Shown: positions 18,600 through 27,671 of the stretch, one piece after another | Layout of the letters: each line of letters begins with the position of its first letter | Numbering within the stretch: position 1 is the first letter of the stretch | Assembly: GCF_024436065.1 (NCBI RefSeq) | Contig: NZ_JANFNS010000002.1 | Span: 729,249 to 793,248 of the forward strand | Length of the DNA: 64,000 bases | DNA from: Saccharibacillus sp. JS10 | GTDB lineage: Bacteria > Bacillota > Bacilli > Paenibacillales > Paenibacillaceae | Reading direction: 5' to 3' | Position numbers and translations under genes: made by a program | The notes under the pieces: model-generated | Told to the model about the DNA's origin: nothing | The model's input: only the letters and a program-made list of their open reading frames with translations | Databases searched by the model: none

Positions 18600-19334
18600 A
18601 TGGCTAGAAAACTGCTCGTTATCGAAGACGAGCCTACGTTGTCGCGGTTGATTTCTTACAATCTGTCTCAGGATGGGTATGAAGTCGTTCTGGAAGAACA
18701 TGGGACAAGCGGATATGAACGAGCTCGCAGAGAAGCTTTTGATTTGATTCTGCTCGATCTAATGCTTCCGGGTATGAACGGAATCGAAATTTTAGAAAAA
18801 TTGCGAACTTCCGGCGTCAAAACGCCAATCGTGATTTTAACAGCTAAAAACGCGGAAGAAGACATCGTACTCGGACTCAAGCTTGGTGCCGATGATTATA
18901 TTACAAAGCCGTTCGGCGTATCGGAAATGCTGGCGCGTGTCGCGGCGGTCATTCGTCGCACGTCAGGCGAAGATTTGGAATACCCGGCTCCTTCGACGTC
19001 TGAATCTAAAATTAGTCTAGGCGCACTGACCATTTATCCGGATAAATACGAAGTGATGCTTGGGCAGCAAAGTATCAATTTAAGACCGAAAGAATTCGAA
19101 GTGTTGCTGTATCTGGCTCGCAAGCCCGGGGTTGTTATGACTCGGGACGATCTCATGAACGCCGTATGGGGATTTGATTATATCGGCGGTCAGCGTACGG
19201 TAGACGTGCATGTCAGCTCACTTCGTAAAAAGTTAGAGCTTGACCCGGGTTCGGTGCATATCGATTCCATTCGGGGCGTCGGATATAAATTGGTTGTGGC
19301 TCAGATTAAAGTAGACTCTAGATCTTCCCTATAA
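18600..19334 (+). CDS. phoP: Phosphate response regulator PhoP
   Basis: OmpR-family regulator, 244 residues. Receiver domain (1-120) with the acidic pocket ED at 9-11, phosphoacceptor Asp53 in LLDLMLPG, and the conserved Thr/Lys of ILTAKN and ITKPFG. Winged-helix DNA-binding domain from about 140 with RPKEFEVLLYLARKPG and RTVDVHVSSLRKKL. It recognises the TTAACA-type direct repeats seen nearby. Start ATG follows GGGGG at short distance, a poor Shine-Dalgarno. Its 3' end overlaps a terminator hairpin. Confidence 0.9.
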   Translation: MARKLLVIEDEPTLSRLISYNLSQDGYEVVLEEHGTSGYERARREAFDLILLDLMLPGMNGIEILEKLRTSGVKTPIVILTAKNAEEDIVLGLKLGADDYITKPFGVSEMLARVAAVIRRTSGEDLEYPAPSTSESKISLGALTIYPDKYEVMLGQQSINLRPKEFEVLLYLARKPGVVMTRDDLMNAVWGFDYIGGQRTVDVHVSSLRKKLELDPGSVHIDSIRGVGYKLVVAQIKVDSRSSL

Positions 19335-19357
19335 GGGACGGTCGGAGTCTTTTTTTA
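19313..19357 (+). terminator. Intrinsic terminator overlapping the phoP 3' end
   Basis: AGACTC (19313-19318) pairs with GAGTCT (19345-19350) around an inner TCCC-tata-GGGA hairpin, then seven T. It separates phoP from the next promoter. Confidence 0.6.
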
Positions 19358-19360
19358 TAT

Positions 19361-19414
19361 TTGATCGACGTTTAACAGAGCGTTGATATTCTTTTAACGA
19401 GGCAACGGTACAAT
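19361..19414 (+). promoter_or_regulatory. Four-repeat Pho box and -10, upstream of a chemoreceptor-like gene
   Basis: Hexamers TTGATC (19361), TTAACA (19372), TTGATA (19383) and TTAACG (19394) are each exactly 11 bp apart, and TACAAT (19409-19414) follows 9 nt after the last. This is the geometry of PhoP-activated promoters, where the Pho box replaces the -35. The pstB promoter has the same repeat count and spacing. Confidence 0.8.
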
Positions 19415-19442
19415 GAAGAAAAAAGGCAGGGGAGAAGTTTCT

Positions 19443-20681
19443 ATGTCCGTATCGGCGACGATCGAAAAAGAAGACATTGCGCAAAGTGAAAATCATCAGA
19501 ATCAGACTTCTTTGACAGAAGAAGCTTTTTGGGAAGAAATCCAGCAATTTATAGATACTAAACCGAAAACGGTTACGGCAGACTTAGAGAAACAACTCAA
19601 AATTCAGATCAAAAGGCAGCCTGCATTAACCGACTATATACGTTTTGCTCCCGTGATTGCAGCAGAACTGACTTGCTTTCAAGCGCTGCAAGTATTTAAG
19701 CAAAATACCGACGCGCCTTGTATTGTGGTCATTTCGCCAGAAGATCAGCCTGTCTATTTATTGATGCGCGATGCGTTTTATCGGAAATTGAATGGAAGAT
19801 TTGCTCCGGAGTTATTTTACGATCGACCTGTAGCCGAAGCGGCAGGGCTTGAACCCTTGATCGCGGAAATCAAAGATTGTCCGTCCGAGCTAATCGATAT
19901 TGCACTGGGAAGAGGAGACGAATCGTTCGCAGATTGCGTTGTCCTTGTTGAAGAAGGGCGTTACGCCGGAATTTTAACGGTACGGGATCTGATTCAATTG
20001 TCGCGAGATTTGCAAGAGCTAGCTGCTCAAGAACGCGAAGATCAGATCCAAGAAAGCCGGATGACGCTAAGTCAAATATCTCGTTCATTAACAGAGATTC
20101 ATCAAGCTACAGATCAAGGCGTGCATGAAGCGCAGCAAATGACTATCCATACCGAGGAAGGCAGGCAAGCCCTGCTTCAAGCCGACCATACGTTTACCGA
20201 AGCCGTCTCGGCGATTCAAAAACAACGCGGATCGATCGATAATATGCTGCAATGCACCAAAGAAATTGAAAAAGCAACAGGTGCGATTCGCGGTATTGCC
20301 GGAACCAGTTCGTTATTGGCTCTGAATGCTTCAATCGAAGCGGCGCGTGCTGGAGAAGCCGGAAAAGGATTTGCTGTTGTGGCAGGTGAAGTGCGGACTT
20401 TGGCAGAATCGACCCGTCTATTATCCGATCAGATCGGCAGTCTATTGGAGCGGATGAATACCTTTAGTCAATATGTCGGCCAAGAGATGGAAGAAACGCA
20501 AGCTCGGATCGGCAAAGCCTCCAAACAAATGAACGCTGCTGACGATCATTTTCAGCAAATGTGGATTTCAGCCCAACGTTCGAAACAAACCGGCAATCAG
20601 ACTTTTGAGTTAACTCAAGAGTCGTTACGCGAAGTTCAAGACATTCATCACAATTTGGAGCAGTCTTTAGCTCAACGATAA
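19443..20681 (+). CDS. Soluble CBS-like / methyl-accepting signalling domain protein
   Basis: Cytoplasmic chemoreceptor-like protein, 412 residues, no membrane segment. Residues about 70-185 resemble the divergent CBS pair found with EAL/GGDEF proteins (LLMRDAFYRKLNGRF, FYDRPVAEAA, GILTVRDLIQLSRDL). Residues about 200-410 form an antiparallel coiled coil with the receptor tip [38 protein letters not shown]. It lacks a clear CheR/CheB pentapeptide tail. The ATG at 19443, with GGGGAGAAG upstream, is used because the earlier ATG at 19413 lies within the -10. It stands where the pst transporter genes would be expected and has its own Pho box, so it is probably induced by phosphate limitation. Function unknown. 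Confidence 0.85.
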   Translation: MSVSATIEKEDIAQSENHQNQTSLTEEAFWEEIQQFIDTKPKTVTADLEKQLKIQIKRQPALTDYIRFAPVIAAELTCFQALQVFKQNTDAPCIVVISPEDQPVYLLMRDAFYRKLNGRFAPELFYDRPVAEAAGLEPLIAEIKDCPSELIDIALGRGDESFADCVVLVEEGRYAGILTVRDLIQLSRDLQELAAQEREDQIQESRMTLSQISRSLTEIHQATDQGVHEAQQMTIHTEEGRQALLQADHTFTEAVSAIQKQRGSIDNMLQCTKEIEKATGAIRGIAGTSSLLALNASIEAARAGEAGKGFAVVAGEVRTLAESTRLLSDQIGSLLERMNTFSQYVGQEMEETQARIGKASKQMNAADDHFQQMWISAQRSKQTGNQTFELTQESLREVQDIHHNLEQSLAQR

Positions 20682-20709
20682 ACGCGTTTTGAAACTGATT
20701 TTTCGAAAT

Positions 20710-20763
20710 TTTACGCTGCGTTTACAATTCTTCTTAATCGGCTTAACAAATCGGGGCTACACT
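20710..20763 (+). promoter_or_regulatory. Four-repeat Pho box and -10 upstream of pstB
   Basis: TTTACG (20710), TTTACA (20721), TCTTAA (20732) and TTAACA (20743) are phased at 11 bp, and TACACT (20758-20763) follows 9 nt after the last repeat. Same layout as the box at 19361-19414. Confidence 0.8.
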
Positions 20764-20797
20764 GGCTTGAGGTGAACCGCGAAGGAGACTCAGAAGA

Positions 20798-21553
20798 ATG
20801 GAACCGATTATTCGTACCGAAAACCTAGATTTGTATTATGACCAATTTCATGCACTCAAAAGTGTCAATCTCGATATCCCTGAAAAAGCGGCGACCGCAT
20901 TTATCGGACCTTCCGGCTGCGGAAAATCGACGCTGCTTCGAACGCTGAACCGGATGAATGACCAAATTGCCGGCACGCGAATCGAAGGGCTTGTAGCATT
21001 AGGCGGAGCCGATATTTATGATAAAAATATGGAAGTTGAAGATTTGCGTAAACGTGTCGGGATGGTATTCCAGCAACCGAACCCTTTTCCAAAATCAATC
21101 TATGAAAATGTAGCCTACGGTCCTCGCCTAAAAGGCATCAGCAAAAAGTCCGAATTGGATCAGATCGTCGAAGAAAGCTTGAAGCAAGCTGCGCTATGGG
21201 ACGAAGTGAAAGATTTCCAAAAGCGTTCGGCTTTCGGATTGTCTGGCGGTCAACAACAACGCCTGTGTATTGCTCGCGCTTTGGCTGTAAAGCCTGATGT
21301 GTTGTTGATGGATGAATCGACGTCGGCGCTTGACCCGATCTCCACTGCTAAAATCGAAGAACTAATTCGTGAAATCAAGCATCAATATACGATTGTGATG
21401 GTCACGCACAATATGCACCAAGCGGCGCGTGTTTCGGATAAGACGGTATTTTTCCTCAATGGAGTCGTTGTAGAAGCAGCGGAAACGAAAACTTTGTTCT
21501 CCACGCCGGAAGATTCGCGCACGGAGGATTATATTTCGGGCAGGTTTGGCTGA
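20798..21553 (+). CDS. pstB: Phosphate ABC transporter ATP-binding protein
   Basis: ATPase of the high-affinity phosphate importer, 251 residues. Walker [11 protein letters not shown]-loop [11 protein letters not shown], signature LSGGQQQRL, Walker [13 protein letters not shown] and switch His in [12 protein letters not shown]. The [16 protein letters not shown] stretch is typical of PstB. The start ATG has GAAGGAGA 10 nt upstream. The permease and binding-protein genes pstS, pstC and pstA, normally just upstream, are not in the window; this gene has its own Pho box. Confidence 0.95.
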   Translation: MEPIIRTENLDLYYDQFHALKSVNLDIPEKAATAFIGPSGCGKSTLLRTLNRMNDQIAGTRIEGLVALGGADIYDKNMEVEDLRKRVGMVFQQPNPFPKSIYENVAYGPRLKGISKKSELDQIVEESLKQAALWDEVKDFQKRSAFGLSGGQQQRLCIARALAVKPDVLLMDESTSALDPISTAKIEELIREIKHQYTIVMVTHNMHQAARVSDKTVFFLNGVVVEAAETKTLFSTPEDSRTEDYISGRFG

Positions 21554-21591
21554 ACAAATTTAGAACTAAAAAATAAGGAGGTTCATTCCGT

Positions 21592-22251
21592 ATGGTTCGT
21601 AGAACAGATTTTGACTCCGGCTTAAACCAGCTTCGCGAATTGCTGATTCAGATGGGTACACGTATGGACGAGGCATTAAGAGAAGCTGTTGAATCGTTGA
21701 AAACGGCTGATTTGGCGAAAGCCGAAGAAGTGATCCGCCGCGACGGTGAATTGAACGTATTGGAAGAAGAAATTTTGGAGCTGGGTTCGCAGCTTATTAT
21801 TACGCAGCAACCCGTGGCAAAAGATTTGCGCCGCATCATTGTTGCTTTTAAAATTTCGAGCGACTTGGAGCGTATGGGCGATCTGGCACGCGATATTGCA
21901 AAAGTAACGGTACGTCTCGACGGCGAACCTATGGTGAAGCCGCTGGTTGATATTCCGCAGATGGCAAATATCGCGTCCACGATGATTTCGGAATCGATTC
22001 GTTCTTATATGGACGAAAATACCGATCTCGCTTACAAAATGGCAAAAGACGACGATGAAGTCGATGAGTTATACGGTTCGATGTTGCGAGAGCTGTATAC
22101 CTTGCTGATCGATGAGCCGCAAGCAGCGCCGCAAATGATGTTGCTGCAAATGGTAGGTCGTTATATCGAACGGATTGCTGACCATGCGACGAACATCGGC
22201 GAAAACGTAGTGTTCCTCGTAACTGGACGTCGCCCTGATCTAAATTCGTAA
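21592..22251 (+). CDS. phoU: Phosphate signalling protein PhoU
   Basis: All-helical protein of 219 residues, two PhoU repeats with the metal-binding-like motifs DLERMGDLARDIAK (about residue 85) and YIERIADHATNIGE (about residue 190). It links PstB to PhoR signalling and to polyphosphate control in other bacteria. AAGGAGG is 10 nt before the ATG. It lies 38 nt after pstB and shares its transcript. Confidence 0.95.
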   Translation: MVRRTDFDSGLNQLRELLIQMGTRMDEALREAVESLKTADLAKAEEVIRRDGELNVLEEEILELGSQLIITQQPVAKDLRRIIVAFKISSDLERMGDLARDIAKVTVRLDGEPMVKPLVDIPQMANIASTMISESIRSYMDENTDLAYKMAKDDDEVDELYGSMLRELYTLLIDEPQAAPQMMLLQMVGRYIERIADHATNIGENVVFLVTGRRPDLNS

Positions 22252-22296
22252 TTGAATTTGGAATCGGTAGTCCGAACCTTATGATCTTTTCTTATC

Positions 22297-22334
22297 CGCG
22301 TTATTCGGTACCCCCACCGAATAGCGCGTTTTTT
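22297..22334 (+). terminator. Intrinsic terminator of pstB-phoU
   Basis: 13-bp stem with one G-T pair, arms 22297-22309 and 22316-22328, loop ACCCCC, followed by six T. Confidence 0.92.
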
Positions 22335-22404
22335 CGTTTGCAATCTGGTATAGATCGGGTAATAGCTTAAAAGTGAAGAAGTTAGCAGGGAAGGAAGAAT
22401 AAAT

Positions 22405-23394
22405 ATGTCTGCTACCGAATACAAGCAATCGTCCGATCAGACTTGGCGTTGGATTTCTTTTGCAAACCATGCTGAGGCTAAGGAACATTTTCATGGTCAT
22501 ACCGATTTTGATATTCAAGCTTGGCTCGGCGAAAGTGTGGCAAGAACCCGCAACCGTACGCTTGCTATGGCTCGTCCCAATCAAGATGATAGTGTGTTAA
22601 ATGGAACTTTATTTATAGACATGGGGCAAGATCGACAGCAGCATCATTTGCTTTTGCATTATTATGTAACAAAAGATCGGTTGATCTTAATCGGAGGAAA
22701 CCATCTGACTTTGACGCGTACCGATCAAGAAGGCTTGACTTCGCTCATGCTGGATTGTGCTGCGCCGATTGATGCACTTCTTGTGATGCTGAGCGAAATG
22801 TTGGAGTTCTTTTTTATCCAGTCGGATGCTTTTGAACAAAGTCTGCATGCGCTTGAAGAAGAAATGCGTGAGCGGAATGATCGGCGAATTTTGAAACGGA
22901 CGATTGATCTGCGTAACGATCTGACGTATTGGAATGCACAGATCCTTCCGATCAAAGAAGTCCGTTATGCGTCGGAAGAAACGTTTCGTAGCGATATCGA
23001 AGATTCGGATGCCAAACATATTGTCGATCTTCGTCTTCGCCGGATCGAGATGTTGCAACGCGAATATGATCGAGAGATCAATTCGTTACTGAAAGTCGAT
23101 GAGAATATTACGAATTATCGTTCGAACGATATTATGAAAGCTTTGACGCTCTACACGGTATTGCTTACGCCAACGACTGCACTCGGTGCGATCTGGGGGA
23201 TGAATTTTGAACGGATGCCGGAATTGTCTTGGCCGTTTGGCTATGCGTTTGCGCTTGCCGTGATTGCGGCGGCTACCGGTGCGACTTATTGGTGGCTGAA
23301 GCAACGCGGGCTTACGGCAGATATTTTGGATATGAACACAAAATCCGGACGCCCTAGTAAACACGCGAAAAAAAGAAAAAAAGCCCGGTCTTAA
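22405..23394 (+). CDS. CorA-like magnesium transporter
   Basis: CorA family, 329 residues. Large N-terminal cytoplasmic domain, long stalk helix, then two membrane helices at about 250-270 and 280-300. The selectivity signature is WGMNFERMPEL (GMN). The C-terminus is a very basic tail, SKHAKKRKKARS. It likely transports Mg2+ or another divalent metal. ATG with AAGGAAG upstream. It has no obvious functional tie to its neighbours. Confidence 0.9.
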   Translation: MSATEYKQSSDQTWRWISFANHAEAKEHFHGHTDFDIQAWLGESVARTRNRTLAMARPNQDDSVLNGTLFIDMGQDRQQHHLLLHYYVTKDRLILIGGNHLTLTRTDQEGLTSLMLDCAAPIDALLVMLSEMLEFFFIQSDAFEQSLHALEEEMRERNDRRILKRTIDLRNDLTYWNAQILPIKEVRYASEETFRSDIEDSDAKHIVDLRLRRIEMLQREYDREINSLLKVDENITNYRSNDIMKALTLYTVLLTPTTALGAIWGMNFERMPELSWPFGYAFALAVIAAATGATYWWLKQRGLTADILDMNTKSGRPSKHAKKRKKARS

Positions 23395-23421
23395 AGACTT
23401 GCAGGAGATAAGGTTTTTTTG

Positions 23422-23453
23422 CCGAATTTCGCATACGCGGAATTCGGTTTTTT
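23422..23453 (+). terminator. Intrinsic terminator of the corA-like gene
   Basis: 11-bp stem starting CCGAATTTCGC, loop ATAC, then T run to 23453. Confidence 0.88.
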
Positions 23454-23508
23454 GTGCGTTTGATGGTATCATAGAAGAACGAAGATTACAGCTAAGCGGA
23501 GGTTTTAC

Positions 23509-26187
23509 ATGAATAAATTAATGATGATCGACGGCAACAATTTGATCTACCGAGCCTTTTACGGGATTACGGCGCCACTACAGACTGCTGATGGACGACC
23601 AACGAATGCGGTGTACGGATTTATGCTCATGTTGCTTCGTTTGCTTCAAGACGAAAAGCCTACGCATATTTTAGTCACATTCGATGCAGGTAAAAAAACA
23701 TTCAGACACGATACGTTTACCGAATACAAAGCCGGACGTCAAAAAACGCCGCCTGAGTTAAGCACTCAATTCCCTTTGCTCAAAGAATTGATCGAAGCTC
23801 TGGGCATCAAGCAATACGAATTGAACAACTACGAAGCCGACGATATCATGGGTACTCTGGCAGCTCAAGCCGATCGCGAAAAATGCGAAACGGTCATCGT
23901 CAGCGGTGACCAAGACGTACTTCAATTGGCTTCGGAATATGTGCGGATCAACTTGCTCAAAGGTAAAGGCGTCGGCGACGTCTTGCCGCACGGACCCGAG
24001 CAGATCATGGAGCGATTTGGCTTAACTCCGGCGCAGATTGTCGATCTCAAAGGATTGATGGGCGATTCGTCCGATAATATTCCGGGCGTACCGGGCGTAG
24101 GCGAGAAAACAGCGCTCAAGTTGCTGCATGAATACGGAACGATCGAAAATTTGCTTGAGCATACCGATCAACTGAAAGGCAAACAAAAAGAACGAATCGA
24201 AGAAAATGCGGATAGCGCACGCCTGAGTAAACAGCTCGCGACGATCTTCCGTGAAGTGCCGTTGCCGCTGGAATGGGACGAACTGGCATATGCCGGGGCA
24301 AACCGCGAGACCGCAGAGCCTCTGCTTCGCAATCTTCAATTCACATCGTTGATCGAGAAAATTCCGTATATCGGCGGGGAAGAAGAAGATCCGTTCGCTG
24401 AACCAGAGGTAAAAGCAGAAGATCGTCCGCCGCTCGATTTGCGTATTGTCGACGAAGACTTGCTAGATGAATTAAGCGAGTTTTTACCGAAAATCACAGT
24501 GCTGCATGCAGAAACGCATGGCGATAATCCGCATCATGCGGAAGTTGCAGGCATTACGCTTCACGGCGAATCCCGGTATTATTATGTGCCCTATGAGGTA
24601 CTTCGTTCTCCGAAAGCTTCGAAGGTACTGGATTGGTTAGAAGATGCTTCAGCGCCGAAAAACGGCTACGATCTGCATCGGACAGATTTGGCATTGCACT
24701 GGAAAGGGATTCATTTTGCAGGCGCAGCGTTCGATTCCCAGCTTGCGGCATATTTGATCGATCCGACCGAAACGGCGACGACAGTCAGCGGTCTGGCGGC
24801 TAAATACGAGCTGCCTATTTTGACGGAAGATGAAGTTGTATACGGTCGATTAACGAAGTTCGCTTGGCCGGATGTGGAAGTATTGGCGGCTCACTCAGCG
24901 CGAAAAGTCGAAGCTCTGGAACAGATCATCCCCAAACAACGCGAGCTTATGGAAAGTTTTGAAATGAACGATCTGTTTTACAAACTTGAGATGCCGTTGT
25001 CGCGTATTCTCGCGGATATGGAGAAACAAGGCATCGCGGTTAATCCAGACGATCTGGAAAAGCTGGGCAGCGAATTTGAGATTGAAATCAAGCGTCTGCA
25101 AAGCGAAATTTACGAACATGCCGGAACCGAGTTCAATATCAATTCGACGCGTCAATTGGGCGAGATTTTATTTGATAAATTAGGTCTACCTGTCAAAAAG
25201 AAAACGAAAACGGGTTATTCTACCGATGCGAAAGTATTGGAAGAACTAGCGCCTTATCATGCGATCGTGCGGACGATTTTGCAGTATCGGCAATTGGCGA
25301 AGTTGCAATCGACGTATATCGATGGCTTGCTCAAAGAAATTCGCCCGGAAACCGGCAAAGTGCATACGTATTACCGTCAAGCGTTAACGGCAACCGGACG
25401 TCTGAGCAGCCAATATCCGAATTTGCAAAATATCCCGATTCGTCTGGAAGAAGGTCGCAAAATTCGTAAGGCTTTCGTACCTTCGGAACCGGGTTGGAGT
25501 ATTCTTGCCGCCGACTATTCGCAGATCGAATTACGCGTGTTGGCGCATATCTCGAATGACGAGCGGTTAAAAGAAGCCTTTTTGCACGATATGGATATTC
25601 ATACGAAAACGGCGATGGATGTGTTCGGCGTAGCCAAAGAAGAAGTCGATTCCAATATGCGCCGTTCCGCAAAAGCGGTTAACTTCGGTATTGTGTACGG
25701 CATCAGCGATTATGGGTTGTCGCAAAACCTTGGGATTAGCCGTGCCAAAGCTGCCGAATTTATTGAGCAATACTTTGCGGTGTTCAAAGGCGTTCAGCAG
25801 TATATGCACGATATTGTGGAAGAAGCGAAAAAAGACGGCTATGTCAAAACGATGTTGGAACGTCGTCGCTATTTGCCGGATATTCATAATCGTAATTTTG
25901 CGGTTCGTTCATTTGCGGAACGTACAGCGATGAATACGCCTATCCAAGGTACCGCTGCCGATATCATTAAGCTTGCGATGGTGCATGTAGATGAAGTACT
26001 TGCCGAGCGCGGACTGAAAAGTCGCCTGCTGCTTCAAGTACACGATGAATTGGTATTCGAAGTTCCGCCGGAAGAAATGGAATTGATGAAAAAATTGCTG
26101 CCTGAAACGATGGAAGGCGCATTGAAATTGTCGGTTCCGCTCAAAGCAGACGTCAGCTTCGGTGACAACTGGTACGAAGCGAAATAA
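23509..26187 (+). CDS. polA: DNA polymerase I
   Basis: Repair and Okazaki-fragment polymerase, 892 residues. 5'-3' exonuclease domain (1-290: MIDGNNLIYRAFYG, NNYEADDIMG, GLMGDSSDNIPGVPGVGEKTA), a 3'-5' exonuclease-like domain (about 305-480), and the polymerase with AADYSQIELRVLAHIS (Asp669), O-helix RRSAKAVNFGIVYG, and VHDELVFEVP (Asp846). In the exonuclease domain the usual DTET is replaced by HAET, so the first metal-binding Asp is lost and proofreading is probably inactive, as in B. subtilis and Geobacillus PolA. First gene of polA-mutM-coaE-transglycosylase. Confidence 0.97.
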   Translation: MNKLMMIDGNNLIYRAFYGITAPLQTADGRPTNAVYGFMLMLLRLLQDEKPTHILVTFDAGKKTFRHDTFTEYKAGRQKTPPELSTQFPLLKELIEALGIKQYELNNYEADDIMGTLAAQADREKCETVIVSGDQDVLQLASEYVRINLLKGKGVGDVLPHGPEQIMERFGLTPAQIVDLKGLMGDSSDNIPGVPGVGEKTALKLLHEYGTIENLLEHTDQLKGKQKERIEENADSARLSKQLATIFREVPLPLEWDELAYAGANRETAEPLLRNLQFTSLIEKIPYIGGEEEDPFAEPEVKAEDRPPLDLRIVDEDLLDELSEFLPKITVLHAETHGDNPHHAEVAGITLHGESRYYYVPYEVLRSPKASKVLDWLEDASAPKNGYDLHRTDLALHWKGIHFAGAAFDSQLAAYLIDPTETATTVSGLAAKYELPILTEDEVVYGRLTKFAWPDVEVLAAHSARKVEALEQIIPKQRELMESFEMNDLFYKLEMPLSRILADMEKQGIAVNPDDLEKLGSEFEIEIKRLQSEIYEHAGTEFNINSTRQLGEILFDKLGLPVKKKTKTGYSTDAKVLEELAPYHAIVRTILQYRQLAKLQSTYIDGLLKEIRPETGKVHTYYRQALTATGRLSSQYPNLQNIPIRLEEGRKIRKAFVPSEPGWSILAADYSQIELRVLAHISNDERLKEAFLHDMDIHTKTAMDVFGVAKEEVDSNMRRSAKAVNFGIVYGISDYGLSQNLGISRAKAAEFIEQYFAVFKGVQQYMHDIVEEAKKDGYVKTMLERRRYLPDIHNRNFAVRSFAERTAMNTPIQGTAADIIKLAMVHVDEVLAERGLKSRLLLQVHDELVFEVPPEEMELMKKLLPETMEGALKLSVPLKADVSFGDNWYEAK

Positions 26188-26229
26188 TGGTCAAATCAAA
26201 GTGCAAGACGATAGAAAGGTGATAATAGC

Positions 26230-27078
26230 ATGCCCGAATTACCTGAGGTCGAAACGGTCAAACGAACATTAAATACTTTAATTACAGGAAAAACGATCGA
26301 GCGCGTTACCGTCTCGTTGCCGAGAATCGTACGTCGCCCCGATGATCCTTTGTTATTTGCCGCGTTGCTTGAAGGGCAAACGGTACAAAATATCGAACGT
26401 AGCGGTAAGTTTTTGCGGTTTAACTTAGACGGATGGGTGATTGTCTCGCATCTGCGTATGGAAGGTCGTTACGGCGTCTATTCATCGAGTGATCCGGTAG
26501 AAAAACATACCCATGTCATTTTCCATTTTACCGACGGAACCGAACTTCGTTACCGCGATGTGCGTCAATTCGGCACGATGGATCTGCTTCCCGCAGGTGA
26601 AGAATTCGCCGGTGCGCCGCTATTGAAATTAGGTTTGGAACCTTTGGTGCCTGAATTTACCGCAGATGCGCTTGAAGCCAAGCTTGCCGGTAAAAAAACA
26701 CGGTTAAAAACGGTGCTGTTGAACCAGGAAGTAGTCGCGGGAATCGGGAATATTTATGTCGATGAGACGTTGTTCCGCGCGGGTCTGCATCCTGAACGTC
26801 CTGCCAACAGTCTTAGCCGGGAAGAATTGGAACGATTGCATAAGTGCATCGTCGATATTTTGAACGAAGCCGTCGAAGCCGGCGGTTCTTCCGTCAAATC
26901 GTATGTGAACGGCCAGGGCGAATCCGGATCGTTTCAAGATCAGCACCGCATCTATGGACGCAAAGGGCAGCCTTGCCATAATTGCGGAACGCCGATTGAA
27001 CGGATGGTGGTAGGCGGTCGCGGTACGCACTACTGCCCGACTTGCCAACAACCCCACCAAGGAGGGCAAGGCGCATGA
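26230..27078 (+). CDS. mutM: Formamidopyrimidine-DNA glycosylase
   Basis: Removes 8-oxoguanine and formamidopyrimidines. 282 residues. The N-terminus PELPEVETV supplies the catalytic Pro2 and Glu3; HLRMEGRYG carries the conserved Lys/Arg region; the C-terminal zinc finger is C-x2-C-x16-C-x2-C (CHNCG ... CPTCQ). The stop overlaps coaE by 4 nt. In B. subtilis ytaF lies between mutM and coaE; it is absent here. Confidence 0.96.
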   Translation: MPELPEVETVKRTLNTLITGKTIERVTVSLPRIVRRPDDPLLFAALLEGQTVQNIERSGKFLRFNLDGWVIVSHLRMEGRYGVYSSSDPVEKHTHVIFHFTDGTELRYRDVRQFGTMDLLPAGEEFAGAPLLKLGLEPLVPEFTADALEAKLAGKKTRLKTVLLNQEVVAGIGNIYVDETLFRAGLHPERPANSLSREELERLHKCIVDILNEAVEAGGSSVKSYVNGQGESGSFQDQHRIYGRKGQPCHNCGTPIERMVVGGRGTHYCPTCQQPHQGGQGA

Positions 27079-27671
27079 GAATCGGATTGACCGGCGGTAT
27101 TGCGACCGGCAAAAGTACCGTTTCCCGGCTGCTCGCCGCTAAAGGCATTCATCTTGTCGATGCGGATGTTATCGCGCGAGAAGTGATGAATCCAGGTCAG
27201 CCTTTATTGCGTCAAGTTGCCGAACGGTTCGGCGCCGAATTTTTGCTGGCTGACGGCGGTCTGGATCGGCGCCGTATGGCGGAACATATTTTTAATCGTC
27301 CCGAAGAACGCCAAGCGCTTAATGAGATTGTCCATCCGGCGATTCGCGCCGAAATTCGTAGGCAAGTGCAAGAAGCGGAAGGAACAGATTCGTCAAACAT
27401 TGTGGTTGCCGATATTCCGCTGCTCTATGAATCGGGATTAGAAGGATTATACGACGAAGTCATCGTGGTCTATGTACCGCGCGATTTGCAATTAGAACGG
27501 CTGAAGGTACGAGACGGGTTAACTGACGAACAAGCCGAAGGACGTCTGAACGCACAGCTCGATATCGAAGAAAAAAAGCGCAAAGCAGATATTGTTATCG
27601 ATAATAGCGGAACACTTGAAAACACACAGGATCAAGTCGATGCGCTATGGAAGAAGTGGACAGAGTCATGA
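27075..27671 (+). CDS. coaE: Dephospho-CoA kinase
   Basis: Last step of CoA synthesis, phosphorylation of the ribose 3'-OH of dephospho-CoA. 198 residues. P-loop GGIATGKSTV at residues 8-17, DADVIAREVM, HPAIRAEIRRQV and DIPLLYESGLE are typical. The ATG at 27075 overlaps the mutM stop (ATGA) and has AAGGAGGG 8 nt upstream; the frame is open further upstream but that lies inside mutM. Its own stop overlaps the next gene by 4 nt. Confidence 0.95.
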   Translation: MRIGLTGGIATGKSTVSRLLAAKGIHLVDADVIAREVMNPGQPLLRQVAERFGAEFLLADGGLDRRRMAEHIFNRPEERQALNEIVHPAIRAEIRRQVQEAEGTDSSNIVVADIPLLYESGLEGLYDEVIVVYVPRDLQLERLKVRDGLTDEQAEGRLNAQLDIEEKKRKADIVIDNSGTLENTQDQVDALWKKWTES

